DNA of 64,000 nt from Cavia porcellus (GCF_034190915.1 NW_026947501.1:1488001-1552000), one strand, 5' to 3'. Positions 44,744 through 56,960 are shown, counted from the first letter of the stretch. The notes: generated by a model from the letters alone, not told the origin. Translations and numbers: made by a program.

Positions 44744-47700
44744 AGACAAGGTTAATATTGGGGTTAGGGTTAGGGTTAGATTTATCTTTAGGGTTAGGTT
44801 TAGGGTTAAAATTTGGGGTTAGGTGTTAGGTTTAGGGCTACTGTTAGGGTTTGTGTTAGGGTTAGTGTTTTATGGTTAGGTCTAGGGTTGAGAGTTAGTG
44901 TTTGCTTTAGTTTTTGGGTTAGTTTTAGGGTTAGGGTTAGAGTTAGGGTTATGGTTAGGGTTCAGATTTTAGGGATAGGGTTAGTGTCAGGCTTTGGGTT
45001 ATGGTTAGGGTTAGGTGTATGATTAGGTTTAGGGTTTGGGTTAGGGTTAAGGTTAGAGTTTAGTGTTAGGCTTAGTCTTAATGGTTGGGTTAAATTTATG
45101 GTTAGTGTTAAGGTTAGTTATAGGGTTAGGTTTAAGTTTTGGGTTACAGTTAGTGTTAGGGGTTAGGGTTAATGGTTAGGGTTATGGTTAGTGTGTAGGG
45201 TTAGTGTTAGTGTTAGGTTTATGTTTAGTTTTAGTGTTAGGGTTGGAAGTTAGGGTTAGGATTATGATTAGGTTTACAGTTATTGTTAGGGATAGGGTTA
45301 GGGATTTGGTAGAGGGGGTAGTGCTAGGGTTATCTTTAGGATTAGATTTAGGGTTAGAGTTAGAATGCTAGTGTTAGAGTTAGATTTAGGGTTAGGCTTA
45401 TGGTTAGGGTTAGGGTTTGTGTTAGGTTTAGGGTTAGGGCTAAGGGTTAGCATTTAGGGTTAGTGTTAGGGTTAGTGTTACAGTTAGGTTTAGGGTTCGG
45501 GTTACCGTTATAATTAGATTTAGGTTTAGGGTTATGGGTAGGGTTAGGCTTAGGTTTACGGTTAGGTTTAGGGTAAGGGTTACGGTTAGGGTTAGTGTTA
45601 GGTATAGGATTAGTTGAGGGATTAGGTGTTATGGATAGGGGCAGTGTTATGTTTAGGATTTGGGTTACGGTTTGGGTTCGTGTTAGTTTTCGGGTGAGGT
45701 TTAGGTTTAGGGTTAGTGTTAGGGTTAGGGTTAGGGTAAGAGTTTAGGTCTAGGGTTAGGTTTAGTTTTAGGGTTAGGGTTAGTGTTAGGGGTAGTTTAA
45801 GGGTTAGCGTTTGTGTTAGTGTTGTTGTTAGCGTTAGGTTTATGGTTAGGGTTAGAGTTAGTGTTAGGTTTAGGTTTAGGGTTAGGGGTTAGGAGTTAGG
45901 GATAGAGTTAGGTTAGGGTTAATATTAATTTTAGGGTTAGTTTTAGGCTTAGGGTTAGAGTTAGAGTTATGTTTAGGATTCAGGTTTTAGGGATAGGGTT
46001 AGTGTTTGGCTTCAGGTTACAGTTAGGGTTAGCATTATGATTAAGTTTAGTGTTAGGTTTAGGGTAAGCTTTAGGTTTAGGGTTAGTGTTAGGTTTAGGT
46101 TTTGGGTAAAGGATAAGGTTAGGGTTAGGTTTAGTTTTAGGGTGAGTGTTATGTTTAGGGTTACTGTTAGGGTTAGGGTTTAGGGTTAGGGTAAGTGTTA
46201 GGGTTAGGTTTAGTGTTATGTTTAGGTTCAGTGTTAGGAGTTAGGAGTCAGGGATAGGGTTAGTGTTAGTGTTAATATTAGTTTTAGTGCTAGGGTTAGC
46301 ATTAGGTTTGCGTTACAGTTTAGGGATAGGGTTGGGGTTAGGCATAGGTTTATGGTTATGGTTAGGTTTAGGATTAGTGTTAGGTTAGGGATAGGTTTAG
46401 GGTTTAGGTGTTAGTGATACAATTAGGGTTAGGCTTCATGTTATTGTTAGGTTTAGGGTTAAGATTGGGTTTATGGTTAGGGTTAGGTTTAGGATTTGTG
46501 GTTAGGGGTTAGGGTTAGTGTTAGGGTTATGGTTTGGGTTAGGGTTAGGGTTAGAGTTAGCGTTACAATTTGATTTAGGCTTAGTGTTACGGTTAGCCTT
46601 AGGTTTAGGTTGAGGGTTAGCATTAGGATTAAAATTAGGGTTAGTTTTACTCTTAGGATTAGGTTTAGGATTAGGCTTATGTGCTAGTGATAGTGATAGC
46701 GTCAGGGTTAGGCTTCATGTTATCGTTACTGTTAGGGTAGGGTTAGTGTTAGGGTTAGGCGTAGGGTTAGGGTTAGGTTAGTGTTAAGATTAGGGTTAGG
46801 GTTAGTTTAGGGTTAGGGTAACGTTACGTTTAAGGGTTATATATTAGGGATAGGGTTAGGGTTAGGCTTTGATTTACGGTTATGGTTAGGTTTAGGATTG
46901 GGTTTAGTGTTAGGTTTAGGATTAACGTTATGGTTTCGGGTTAGGGGTTAGGGTTAGGGTTAGGGTTTCGGTTAGGGTTAGGGTTAGGGTTAGGGTTAGT
47001 TTAAGTTTAGTTTTAGGTTTAGGATTACGGTTAGGGTTACGTTTAGTGTTACGTATAAGGTTAGTGTTAGGGTTAGTGTTAGTGTTAGGGTTAGGGTTAG
47101 GTTTAGGGTTAGGGTTAGGGTTCGAGATTAGGTTAGGGTTAGGTTAAGACAAGATTAGGTTTTGGGTTATGGTTAGGGTTAGATTTTTCTTTAGGGTTAG
47201 GGTTACAGTCAGAGTTTGGGGTTAGGGTTTAGTTTTAGGGTTAGGGTCGGGTTTTGTGTTAGGGTTAGGGTTTTATGGTTAGTGTTAGGGTTTAGGGTTA
47301 GTGTTTGGTTTAGGCTTAGGGTTAGAGTTATGGTTAGGGTTAGAGTTAGGGTAAGGTTCAGGGGTTAGGTGTTAGGGATAGGGTTAGTGTCAGGCTTTGG
47401 ATTATGGTTAGGGTTAGGTTTAGGGTTAGGTTTACGGTTAGAGTTTAGTGTTCGGCTTAGTCTTAATGTTAGAGTTAATTTTATGGTTAGGGTTAGGGTT
47501 AGTTATAGGGTTAGATTTAAGTTTTGGGTTACAGTTAGTGTTAGGGGTTAGGGTTAGTGGTTAAGGTTATGGTAAGTGTGTAGGGTTAGTGTTAGTGTAA
47601 GGTTTATGTTTAGTTTTAGTGTTAGGGTTGGAAGTTAGGGTTAGGATTATGATTAGGTTTACAGTTATTGTTAGGGATAGGGTTAGGGGTCTGGTAGAGG

Positions 47701-49038
47701 GGGTAGTGTTAGGGTTAGAGTTAGGATTAGATTTAGGGTTAGAGTTAGAATGTTAGTGTTAGAGTTAGATTTAGGGTTAGGTTTATTGTTAGGGTTAGGG
47801 TTTATGTTAGGTTTAGGGTTAGGGTTAGGGGTTAGCATTTAGGGTTACTGTTAGGGTTAGTGTTACAGTTATGTTTAGGGTTTGGTTAGTGTTTTAATTA
47901 GATTTAGGGTTAGGATTATGGGTAGGGTTAGGCTTAGGTTTAGGGTTAGCCTAAGGTTTATGGTTAGGTTTAGGGTTAAGGTTACGGTTAAGGTTAGTGT
48001 TAGGTATAGGGTTAGTTGAGGTATTAGGTGTTAGGGATAGGGTCAGTGTTATGTTTAGGATTTGGGTTAAGGTTCGGGTTAAGGTTAGGGTTCGTGTTAG
48101 TTTTCGGGTGACGTTTAAGTTTAGGGTTAGTGTTAGGGTTATGGTTAGGGTTAGGGATAGGTTAAGGCTTTGAGTTTGTGTTAGTGTTATTTTTAGGGTT
48201 ATGTTTATGGTTAAGGTTAGAGTTAGTGTTAGGTTTAGGTTTAGGGTTAGGGGTTAGGAGTTAGGGATATGGTTATGGTTAGGGTTAATATTAATTATTG
48301 GGTTAGTTTTAGGGTTAGTGTTAGGATTAGGGTTAATGTTATGGTTGAGGGTTAGGGTTAGGGTTGTGGTAGTGTTAGGATTAGGGTTAGGTTAGGGTTG
48401 GGTTTAGGTGTTAGTTGTTAGGGTTAGGGTTAAAGTTAGTTTGTGGGTTAGCATTAGGGTTAGGGTTACAGTTAGGATTAGGGTTAGAGGTAGGTTAGCA
48501 TTAGGTTTAGGGGTTAGGTGTTAGGGATAGCGTAATTTTTAGGCTTCCGTTACTGTTAGGGTTAGGGTTACATTTGGGTTTAGGGTTAGGGTTACAGTTA
48601 GGGTTTGAGGTTAGGGGTTATTGGTAGGTTTAGGGTTATGGTTTGGGTTAGGTTAGGCTTAGAGTCAGGGTTACAATTCGTTTTAAGTTTAGGGATAGTG
48701 TAGGTTTAGGGTTAGGGTTAGGGTTAGGGTTAGATTTAGGTTTAGGGTTAGCGTTAGTGTTAGGATTAGGGTTAGTCTTAGTGTTAGGGTTAGGTTTAGG
48801 GTTAGGGTTAGGTGCTGGTGTTAGGGAGGAGTGTTAGGGTTAGGCTTCAGGTTAGGGTTAGGGTTAGGGTTAGGGTTAGTGTTAGGGTTAGTTTACCATT
48901 AAGGTTAGGGTTAGAGTTACGTTTATAGTTACGGATAAGTTTACTGTTAGTGTGAGTGTTAGTGTTATGGTTAGGGTTAGGGTTAAGGTTAGGGTTAGGG
49001 TTAGGGTTCGTTATTGGTTTAGGGTTAGGTTTAGGGAA
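44744..49038 (+). repeat. Two tandem higher-order units of about 2.4 kb
   Basis: Paired landmarks share nearly one offset: AGACAAG at 44744 and 47147 (2403 bp), the GATTTGGTAGAGG-type block at about 45304 and 47690 (about 2386 bp), and CATTTAGGG at 45451 and 47836 (2385 bp). Matching GGTATAGG-GTTAGTTGAGG stretches follow. The second unit runs on toward the next AGACAAG at 49039, which is earlier than a full period, so it is truncated or rearranged at its right end. Confidence 0.7.
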
Positions 49039-52000
49039 AGACAAGGTTAGGCTAGGGGTTAAGTTTAGTGTTACATTCATCTTTAGGGTTAGGTTTGGAT
49101 ATTGGAGTTAGGGTTTAGCTTTAGGGTTAGTGTTAGAGTTTGTGTTAGCATTAGATTTTTATGGTTATGGCTAGGTTTTAGGGTTAGTGTTTGGTTTAGG
49201 CTTGGGGTTAGTGTTAGTGTTAGGGTTAGGTTAGGGTTACGGTTAGGATTTAGGTGTTCAGATTAGGGTTAGTCTTAGGCTTTGTGTTACAGTTTGGGCT
49301 AGCGTTACGATTAAATTTAGGCTTAGAGTTAGGTTTAGTGTTAAGTTTATGGTAAGTGTTAGGTTTAGTGTTTGAGTTAAAGTTAAGTATAGGGTTAGGA
49401 TTACTTTTAGGGTGAGTGGTATGTTTAGGATTAGTGTTAGGGTTAGGGTTTAGGGTTAGGTTTAGTGTTAGGCATAGGGTTAGGGTTAGCATTGGCAGTA
49501 GGGGTTAGGTTTAGTGTTAGTGTTAAGGTTTGGGTTAGGGTTATGTTAAGTCTTAGGGTTAGGTGGAGGTTTAGGGTTAGGGTTAGGTTTAGGGTTAGAA
49601 CTTACGCTTAGTGTTAGTATTAAGTTTAGGTTTAGGGTTACTGTGAGGGTTAGCGTTAGGGTTAGGGTTAGGGTTAGAGGTTAGTTTTAGTGTTAGTGTT
49701 AGGGTTATTTTTAGGGTTAGGGAAAGGGTAAGGTTTAGGTTTAGGGAAGGGTTAGGGTTGGGGATAGCCTTAGGTTTTGTTTTAGGTTTAGGGTTTTAGT
49801 TAGTGTTAGGTTTAGGTTTAGGGTTAGACATAAGGAGTTAGGGAAAGGGTTATGGTTAGGTTTAGGGTTAAGGTTAGTGTTAGGGTTTGTTTTAGGGTTA
49901 GGGTTAGTGTTAGTTTAGGCTTAGGATTAAGTTTAGGATTACGGTTAGACTTACGTTTAGGGTTACAGATAAGGTTAGTTTTAATGTTATTGTTAGTGTT
50001 AATGTTAGGTTTAGGGTTAAGTTTAGGGTTAGGTTTAGGGTTAGGATAAGACCAGGTTAGGGTTGGGCTCAGGGTTATGGTTAGATTTATATTTAGTTTA
50101 GGTTATGGTTAGAATTTGGGGTTAGGGGTTAGGTTTATGGTTAGGGTTAGGTTTTGTGTTAGGATTCGGGTGTTATGGTTAGTGTTAGGGTTTAGGGTGT
50201 TTGGTTTAGGCTTATGGTTAGGGTCATGGTTAGGGTTAGAGTTAGGTTTAGGGTTAGTGGTTAGTTGTTAGGGATAAGGTTAGTGTTAGACTTTGGGTAA
50301 CAGGGTTAGGGTTATGATTAGGTTTAGGCTTAGGTTTAGGGTTACGGTTATAGTTTAGTGTTAGGGTTAGTATTAGGGTTAGGTTTAAAATTATGAATAG
50401 GGTTAGGGTTAGTTATAGGGTTAGGGTTAATGTTAGGGGTTAGGGATAGGGGTTAAGGTTAGAGTTAGTGTGTAGGGTTAAAGTTAGTGTTAGGTTTATA
50501 TTTCGTGTTAGGGTTAGGGTTACAAGTTAGGGTTAGGGTTACGATTAGTTTTATGGTTCGAGTTAGGGATAGGGTTAGGGATTTGGTATAGGGTTAGTGT
50601 TACGATTAGAGTTAGGGTTAGGGTTAGAGTGTTAGTGTTATAATTAGGTTTACAATAAGGTTTAGGGTTAGGGTTTGGGTTAGGTTTAGGGTTAGGCTTA
50701 GGGGTTATCATTTAGGGTTAGGGTTAGGGTTATGCTTATTGTTACTGTTAGGTGTAGTGTTAGGGTTAGCATTATAATTAGATTTATTATTAGGGTTATG
50801 GTTAGGGTTAGGCTTAGGGTTAGGGTTAGCATGAGGTTTAGGGTTAGGTTAAGGGTTACAGTTTGGGTTAGTGTTAGGTTTAGGGCTATGGTTAGTGGTT
50901 AGGTGTTAGGGGTAGGGTTAGTGTTATGTTTAGGTTTTGTGTTAGGGTTCAGGTTAAGGTTAGGGTTGGTGTTATTTTTAGGTTGAGGTTTAGTTTGAGG
51001 GTTAGTGTTATGGTGAGGGTTTAGGGTTAGGATTTGGGTTAGGGATAGGGTTTGGGTTAGAGGTTAGGTTTAGGTTTAGTGTTAGGTTTAGAGTTAGGGC
51101 TTAGGTTTAGGGTTAGGGTTAGTGTTAGCGTTAGGGCTAGTGGTCAGGATTTGGGTTAGGAGTTAGAGTTAGTGTTAGGGTTAGGGTTAGGCTTAGGGTT
51201 AGGGTTATCGTTAGTGGTATCAGTTAGGTTTAGGGTTAGGGTTAAGGTTACGGTTAGGGTTATGGTAAGTGTTAGGGTTAGGTTGTGTTTTGGGTTAGGG
51301 TTAGGGTTAGGGTTAGTTTTTAGGTTTATTGTTGGTGTTAGGCTTAGGGTTAGGGTTGGGTTTAGGTTTAGGATAAGAGGTTAGTTTTAAGTTTAGGGTT
51401 AGGGTGAGTGTTAGGGGTAGGAATAGGTTAAGGGTTAGGGTTAGTGTTAGTGTTGGGCTAAGCGTTAGTTTAATGTTAGGATTAAGGTTAGTGTTATGTT
51501 TAGGTTTATAGTTAGAGGTTAGGAGTTTGGGATAGGGTTAGGATTAGGGTTAATTTTAGTGTTAGCGTTAGGGATAGAATTAGGGTTATGGTTACGATTT
51601 AGTGTTATGGATAGGCTTAGCCTTAGGGTTAATTTAAGGGTTAGGGTTAGGGTTAAGTTAGGGTTAGTTTTAGGTGTTAAGTGTTAGGGATAGAGTTAGG
51701 GTTAGGCTTTGGGTTAATATTAGGTTTAGGGTTACCGTTGGGTTTCGGGTTTTGTTTAGGGTTAGTGTTAGTGTTAGGATGTGGGGTTAGGGGTTAGGGT
51801 TAGGGTTAGGGTTAGGGTTATGATTAGGTTTAGGTTTAGGATTAGTGTTAGTTTTAGGTTTAGTGTTAGGGTCAGCCTTAGGTTTAGGTTGATTGTTAGC
51901 ATTAGGGTTACGATTAGGGTTAGTGTTAGGGTTAGGCTTATGTTTAGGGTGAGTGTTAGGTGTTGCTTTTAGGGATAGGGTTATGGTTAGGCTTGGTGTT

Positions 52001-53039
52001 ATGGTTAGTGTTAGGTTTAGGTTTAGTGTTAGGCTTAGGGTTAGGGTTATGTTAGTGTTTGGTTTTAGGGTTAGGGTTAGTTTAGTGTTACGGTTAGGTT
52101 TAGGGTTAGGTTAAGGATTACATTTAGGGTTACGGATAAGGTTAGTGTTAGCATTAGTGTTAGTGTTAGGATTATGTTTAGGGTTAGGGTTAGGGTTATG
52201 GTTACGGTTACGGTTAGGATTATGGTTACAGTTTAGTGTTAGTGTTAGTGTTAATCGTAGGGTGAAAGTTATGGTTATGGTTAGGGTTAGTTATAGGGTC
52301 AGGGTTAAGTTTTGCATTATTGTTAGTGTTAGGGGTTAGGGTTAGTGGTTAGGGTTAGAGTGTATGGTTAGGGTTAGTGATAGGTTTATGTTTAGTTTTA
52401 CTGTTAAGGTTTGAAGTTAGGTTTAGGGTTACGATTAGGTTTACAGTTATAGTTAGGGATAGGGTTAGGGATTTGGTAGAGGGGATAGTGTTAGGGTTAG
52501 AGTTAGGATTGGAGTTAGGGTTAGGGTTAGAGTGTTAGTGTTTGAGTTAGGGTTAGGGTTAGGTTTATGGTTAGGTTTAGGGTTTGGGTTAGGTTTAGGG
52601 TTAGGGTTTGGGGTTACAATTTAGGGTTATGGTTAGCAGTAGTTTTCATGTTATGGTTAGGTTTAGGGTTCGGGTTAGCCTTATAATTAGATTTAGGATT
52701 AGGGTTATGGTTAGTATTAGACTTAGGTTTAGGGTTAGCATGAGGTTTAGGTTTAAGGTTATGGTTAGGGTTAGTGTTAGATTTAGGGTTAGTTGAGGGT
52801 TTAGGTGTTAGGGATAGGGTTAATGTTACATCAAGGTTTTGGGTTAGGGTTCGGGTTAAGTTTAGGGTTACTGTTAGTTTTAGGGTGAGGTTTAAATTTA
52901 GGGTTAGTGTTAGGGTTAGATTTAGGGTAAGAAGTTAGTTTTAGGGTTCGAGTTAGGTTTAGGGTTAGCGTTAGGGTAAGGTTTAGTTTAGGGTTCGGGT
53001 TAGGGTTAGGGTTAGTTTAGGGTTGGGGTTAGGTTAAGG

Positions 53040-53480
53040 GTTAGGGTTAGGGTAACGTTTATGGTTACGGATAAGGTTAGTGTTACCGTTAGTGTGAGTG
53101 TTAGGGTTATGGTTAGGGTTAGAGTTAGGTTTAGGATTAGGTTTAGGGATTGGTTTAGGTTTACGGTTAGCGAAAGACAAGGTTAAGCTTGGGGTTATGG
53201 TTAGGGTTAGATTTATCTTTAGGTTTAGGTTTAGGGTTAGTGTTAGTGTTAGGGATAGGGTTAGTTTAGTGTTCGGGTTAGGATTAGGCTTAGTTTAGGG
53301 TTGGGGTTATGTTTAGGGTTAGGGTTAGCCTTATGTTTTTGGTTACGTATAAGGTTAGTGTTAGCATTAGTGTTTGTGTTAGGGTTATCATTAGGGTTAC
53401 GGTTAGGGTTCGGGATCGGTTTAGGTTTAGGGAAAGACAAGGTTAGGCTTGGGGTTAGGGTTAGGGTTAGATTTATCTTT
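53040..53480 (+). repeat. 260-bp tandem duplication of a P-unit segment
   Basis: GAAAGACAAGGTTA and the following GCTTGGGGTTA...ATTTATCTTT block occur at 53172 and 53432. Matching TATAAGGTTAGTGTTA upstream segments show that the duplicated piece is at least about 140 bp. Confidence 0.85.
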
Positions 53481-56400
53481 AGGGTGTTACAGTTAGAGTT
53501 TGGTGGAAGGGGTTAGGTTTAGGTTTAGGGTTAGGGTTTGTGTTAGGCTTAGGGTTTATGGTTAGTGTTAATGTGTAGGGTTAATGTTTGGTTTAGGGTT
53601 AGGGTTAGGTTTATGGTTAGAGTTTAGTGTTAGGGATAGTATTAGGGTTAGGTTTAAGATTATGGTTAGGGTTAGGGTTAGTTATAGGGTTAGGTTTAAG
53701 TTTGGGTTTAGGGTTAGTGTTAGGGGTTATTGATAGGGGTTAAGGTTAGGATTAGTGTGTAGGGTTAGGGTTAGTGTGAGGTTTAGGTTTACATGTTAGG
53801 GTTAGGGTTACGATTAGTTTTACGGTTTAGGGATTAGGTTTAGGGTTAGGGTTACGGTTAGGGTTATTGTTAGGATTCCAGTTAGGGCTAGGTGTTAGCT
53901 GTTAGGGATAGGGTTAGTGTTATGTTTAGGGTTTGGGTTAGGGTTAGGGTTAAGGTTAGGGTTAGTGTAAGTTTTAGGCTGAGGTTTAGGTTGAGGGTTA
54001 GTTTTAGGGTTAGTGTTTAGGGTTACGGTTTGGGTTAGGGTTAGGTTTAGGGTTAGAGGTTTAGGTTTAGGTTTAGTGTTAGGTTTAGAGTTAGGGCTTA
54101 GGCTTAGGGATAGTGTTAGTGTTAGTGTTAGGGCTAGGGGTCTGCGTTAGGGTTAGGGGTTAGGGTTAGTGTTAGGGTTAGGGTTAGGGTTAGTGCTATG
54201 TGTTATGTTTAGGGTTAGCGATGATTTTAGGGTTAGGGTTATGTTAAGTGTTATGGTTAGGTTGTGGTTTAGGGTTAGGGTTAGGTTTAGGGTCAGATGT
54301 TAGGTTTAGTGTTAGTGTTAGGGTTAGGGTTAGGGTTAGTGTTAGTGTTAGGGTTATTGTTAGATTTAGGGTTAGGTTAAGATGTTAGTTTTAGGGTTAG
54401 GTTTAGGTTTAACGTTAGGGATACTTTAAGGGTTAGGTTTAGAATTAGTGTTATATTTAGGTTTAGGGTTAGGAGTTAGAAGTTAGGGATAGGGTTAGTG
54501 TTAGGGTTAATGTTAGTTTTAGGGTTAGGGTTAACATTAGGCTTAGCGTTACAGTTTTGGGTTACAGTTTGGGTTAGGGATAGGGTTAAGGTTAGGATTA
54601 GGGTTAGGTTAGGGTTAGGTTTAGGGTTTAGGTGTAGTGATAGGATTAGGGTTAGGCTTCGGGTTACTGTTAGGTTTACGGTTATGATTGTGTTTAGGTT
54701 TAGGGTTAGGATTTGGGGTTAGTGGTTAGGGTTATTGTTAGGGTTATGGTTTGGTTTATGGTTAGGGTTAGAGTTAGGGTTAGGGTTAGGGTTACGGTTA
54801 GTTTAAGGTTAGGGTTACGTTTAGGATTATGGTTAGGGTTACGTTTAGTGTTACAGATAACTTTAGTGTTAGGGATAGTGTTAGTGTTAGGGTTAGGGTT
54901 AGGGTTAGGCTTAGGGTTAGGGTTCGAGATCACGTTAGGGTTAGGGTTAGGTTAAGACAAGATTAGGATTTGGGTTATGGTTAGGGTAAGAATTACCTTT
55001 AGGGTTAGCATTATGATCAGAGTTTGGGGTTAGGGGTTAGGTTTAGGGTTAGGCCTAGGTTTTGTGTTAGGGTTAGGGTTTTATGGTTAGTGTTATGGTT
55101 TAGGGTTAGTGTTTGGTTTAGGCTTAGATTTAGAGTTATGCTTAGGGTGAGAGTTAGGGTTAGGGTTATAGGTTAGGTGTTAGAGTTAGGGTTAGTGCTA
55201 GGCTTTGGGTTATGGTTAGGGTTAGGTGTATGATTAGGTTTATGTTTGGGGTTTGTGTTATGGTTAGAGTTTATTGTTAGGGTTAGTCTTACAGTTAGGG
55301 TTAAATTTATGGTTATCGTTAGGGTTAGTTATAGGGTTAGGTTTAAGTTTTGGGTTACAGTTAGTGTTAGGTGTTAGGGTTAGTTTTTAGGGTTATGGTT
55401 AGTGTGTAGCGTTAGGGTTAGGATTTGGGATTGGGTTAGGTCTAGGGCTAGGGTTAGACCATGTTAGGGTTTGGCTTAAGCTTAGGGTTAGATTTATTTT
55501 TAGGGTTATGGTTACAATTAGAGTTTGGGGTAAGGGGTTAGGTTTAGGTTTAGGATTAGGGTTTGTTTTAGGGTTAGGTTTTATGGTTAGTGTAAAAGTT
55601 TAGTGTTAGTGTTTGGTTTAGGGTTAGGGTAAGGTTTATGGTTAGAGTTTAGTGTTAGAGTTTGTATTAGGGTTAGGTTTAAGATTATGGTTAGGGTTAG
55701 GGTTAGTTATAGGGTTAGGGTTAATTTTAGGGTTAGGGTTATTGTTAGGGGTTATGAATAAGGGTTAAGGTTAGGGTTAGTGTGTAGGGTTAGGGTTAGT
55801 GTTAGGTTTAGGGTTACATGTTAGGGTTAGGGTTACGATTAGTTTTACTTTTTAGGGGTTAGGTTTAGGGTTAGGGTTAGGTTTAGGGTTATTGTTAGGA
55901 TTCCGGTTAGGGTTAGGTGTTAGGTGTTAGGGATAGGGTTATTGTCATGTTTAGGGTTTGGGTTAGGGTTCGGGTTAAGTTTAGGGTTAGTGTTAGTTTT
56001 AGGATGAGGTTTAGGTTGAGCATTAGTTTTAGGGTTAGTGTTTAGGGTTAGAGTTTGGGTTAGGGTTAGGGTTAGGGTTAGGGTTAGGGTTAGAGGTTAG
56101 GTTTAGGTTAAGTGTTAGGTTTAGGGTTAGGGCTCATGTTTAGTGTTAGGGTTAGTGTTAGTGTTGGGGCTAGGGCTCTACATTAGAGTTAGGGGTTAAG
56201 GTTAGGGTTAGGTTAGGGTTAGGGTTAGGTTAGTGGTATGTGTTATTTTTAGGGTTAGGGTTAATGTTAGGTTTAGGGTTATGTTAAGTGTTAGGGTTAG
56301 GTTGTGGTTTAGGGTTAGGGTTAGGTTTAGGGTCAGATGTTAAATTTAGTGTTAGTATTAGGGTTAGGGTTAGTGTTAGTTTTAGGTTTAGAGTTAGGGT

Positions 56401-56960
56401 TAGTGTAAGAGGTTAGTTTTAGGGTTAGGGTTAGGTTTAGGTTTAACATTAGGGATAGTTTATGGGTTAGGTTTAGGGTTAGTGTTATATTTAGGTTTAG
56501 GGTTAGGAGTTAGGAGTTAGGGATAGGGTTAGGTTTAGGGTTAATGTTAGTTTTAGGGTTAGGGTTAACATTAGGCTTAGCATTACAGTTTTGTGTTAGA
56601 GTTGGGGTTAGGGATAGGGTTACGGTTAGGATTAGGTTTAGGGTTAGGGTTAGGTTAGGGTTAGGTTTAGGGTTTAGATGTAATGATAGGATTAGGGTTA
56701 GGCTTCGGGTTACTGTTAGGTTTAGGGTTACGATTGTGTTTAGGATTGGGGTTAGATTTAGGATTTGGGTTTAGGGGTTAGGGTTAGTGTTAGAGTTATG
56801 GTTTGGGTTAGGGTTAGGGTTAGGGTTAGGGTTACGGTTAGTTTAAGTTTAGGGTTAGGTTTAGGATTAAGGTTAGGGTTATGTTGAGTGTTATGGATAA
56901 CTTTAGTGTTACGGATAGTGTTAGTGTTAGGGTTAGGGTTAGGTTTAGGCTTAGGGTTAG
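53435..56960 (+). repeat. Tandem higher-order units of about 2.02-2.05 kb
   Basis: Landmarks repeat at a slowly growing offset: AGACAAG/AGACCA at 53435 and 55456 (2021 bp), ACATGTTAGG at 53791 and 55816 (2025 bp), ATGTTAAGTG at 54241 and 56281 (2040 bp), and GTTAGGCTTC at 54651 and 56697 (2046 bp). The order between them is conserved. The drift in offset reflects accumulated small indels. Confidence 0.8.
56060..56089 (+). repeat. Perfect (TTAGGG)5 run
   Basis: Five uninterrupted canonical units preceded by GAGTTTGGG and ending in TTAGAG. Confidence 0.9.

Larger units (their letters stand above)
39061..52700 (+). repeat. Degenerate TTAGGG array, P-type units with third marker set
   Basis: Continuous telomere-variant hexamers. 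P landmarks AGACAAG or AGACCAG are at 39156, 42678, 43514, 44744, 47147, 49039 and 50049, with a degraded ATACCAGG near 40262. GATTTGGTAGAGG-type landmarks lie near 44042, 45309, 47690, 50580 and 52469. CATTTAGGG to TTATAATTAGATTTAGG blocks occur without an LTR, for example at 45451-45519. Two adjacent units of about 2.39 kb are visible between 44.7 and 49.0 kb. No genes or foreign insertions are visible. Confidence 0.9.
2931..55470 (+). repeat. Dispersed P-unit landmark family (AGACAAGG ... ATTTATCTTT)
   Basis: A non-hexamer phrase recurs in fixed order: (A)AGACAAGG or AGACCAGG, GTTGGGG or CTTGGGG, ATTTATCTTT, AGAGTTTGGGG, GTTTTATGG, then GTTTGGTTTAGGC. Anchor positions of AGAC are 2931, 4638, 6795, 9332, 10570, 10732, 13478, 17021, 19352, 20356, 22248, 23858, 25651, 27960, 30121, 39156, 42678, 43514, 44744, 47147, 49039, 50049, 53175, 53435, 54955 and 55456, with a degraded copy near 40262. 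It is absent inside the LTR cluster and from the Q-type edges. Its shared punctuation shows that the array grew by copying kilobase blocks and not only by adding hexamers. Confidence 0.85.
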
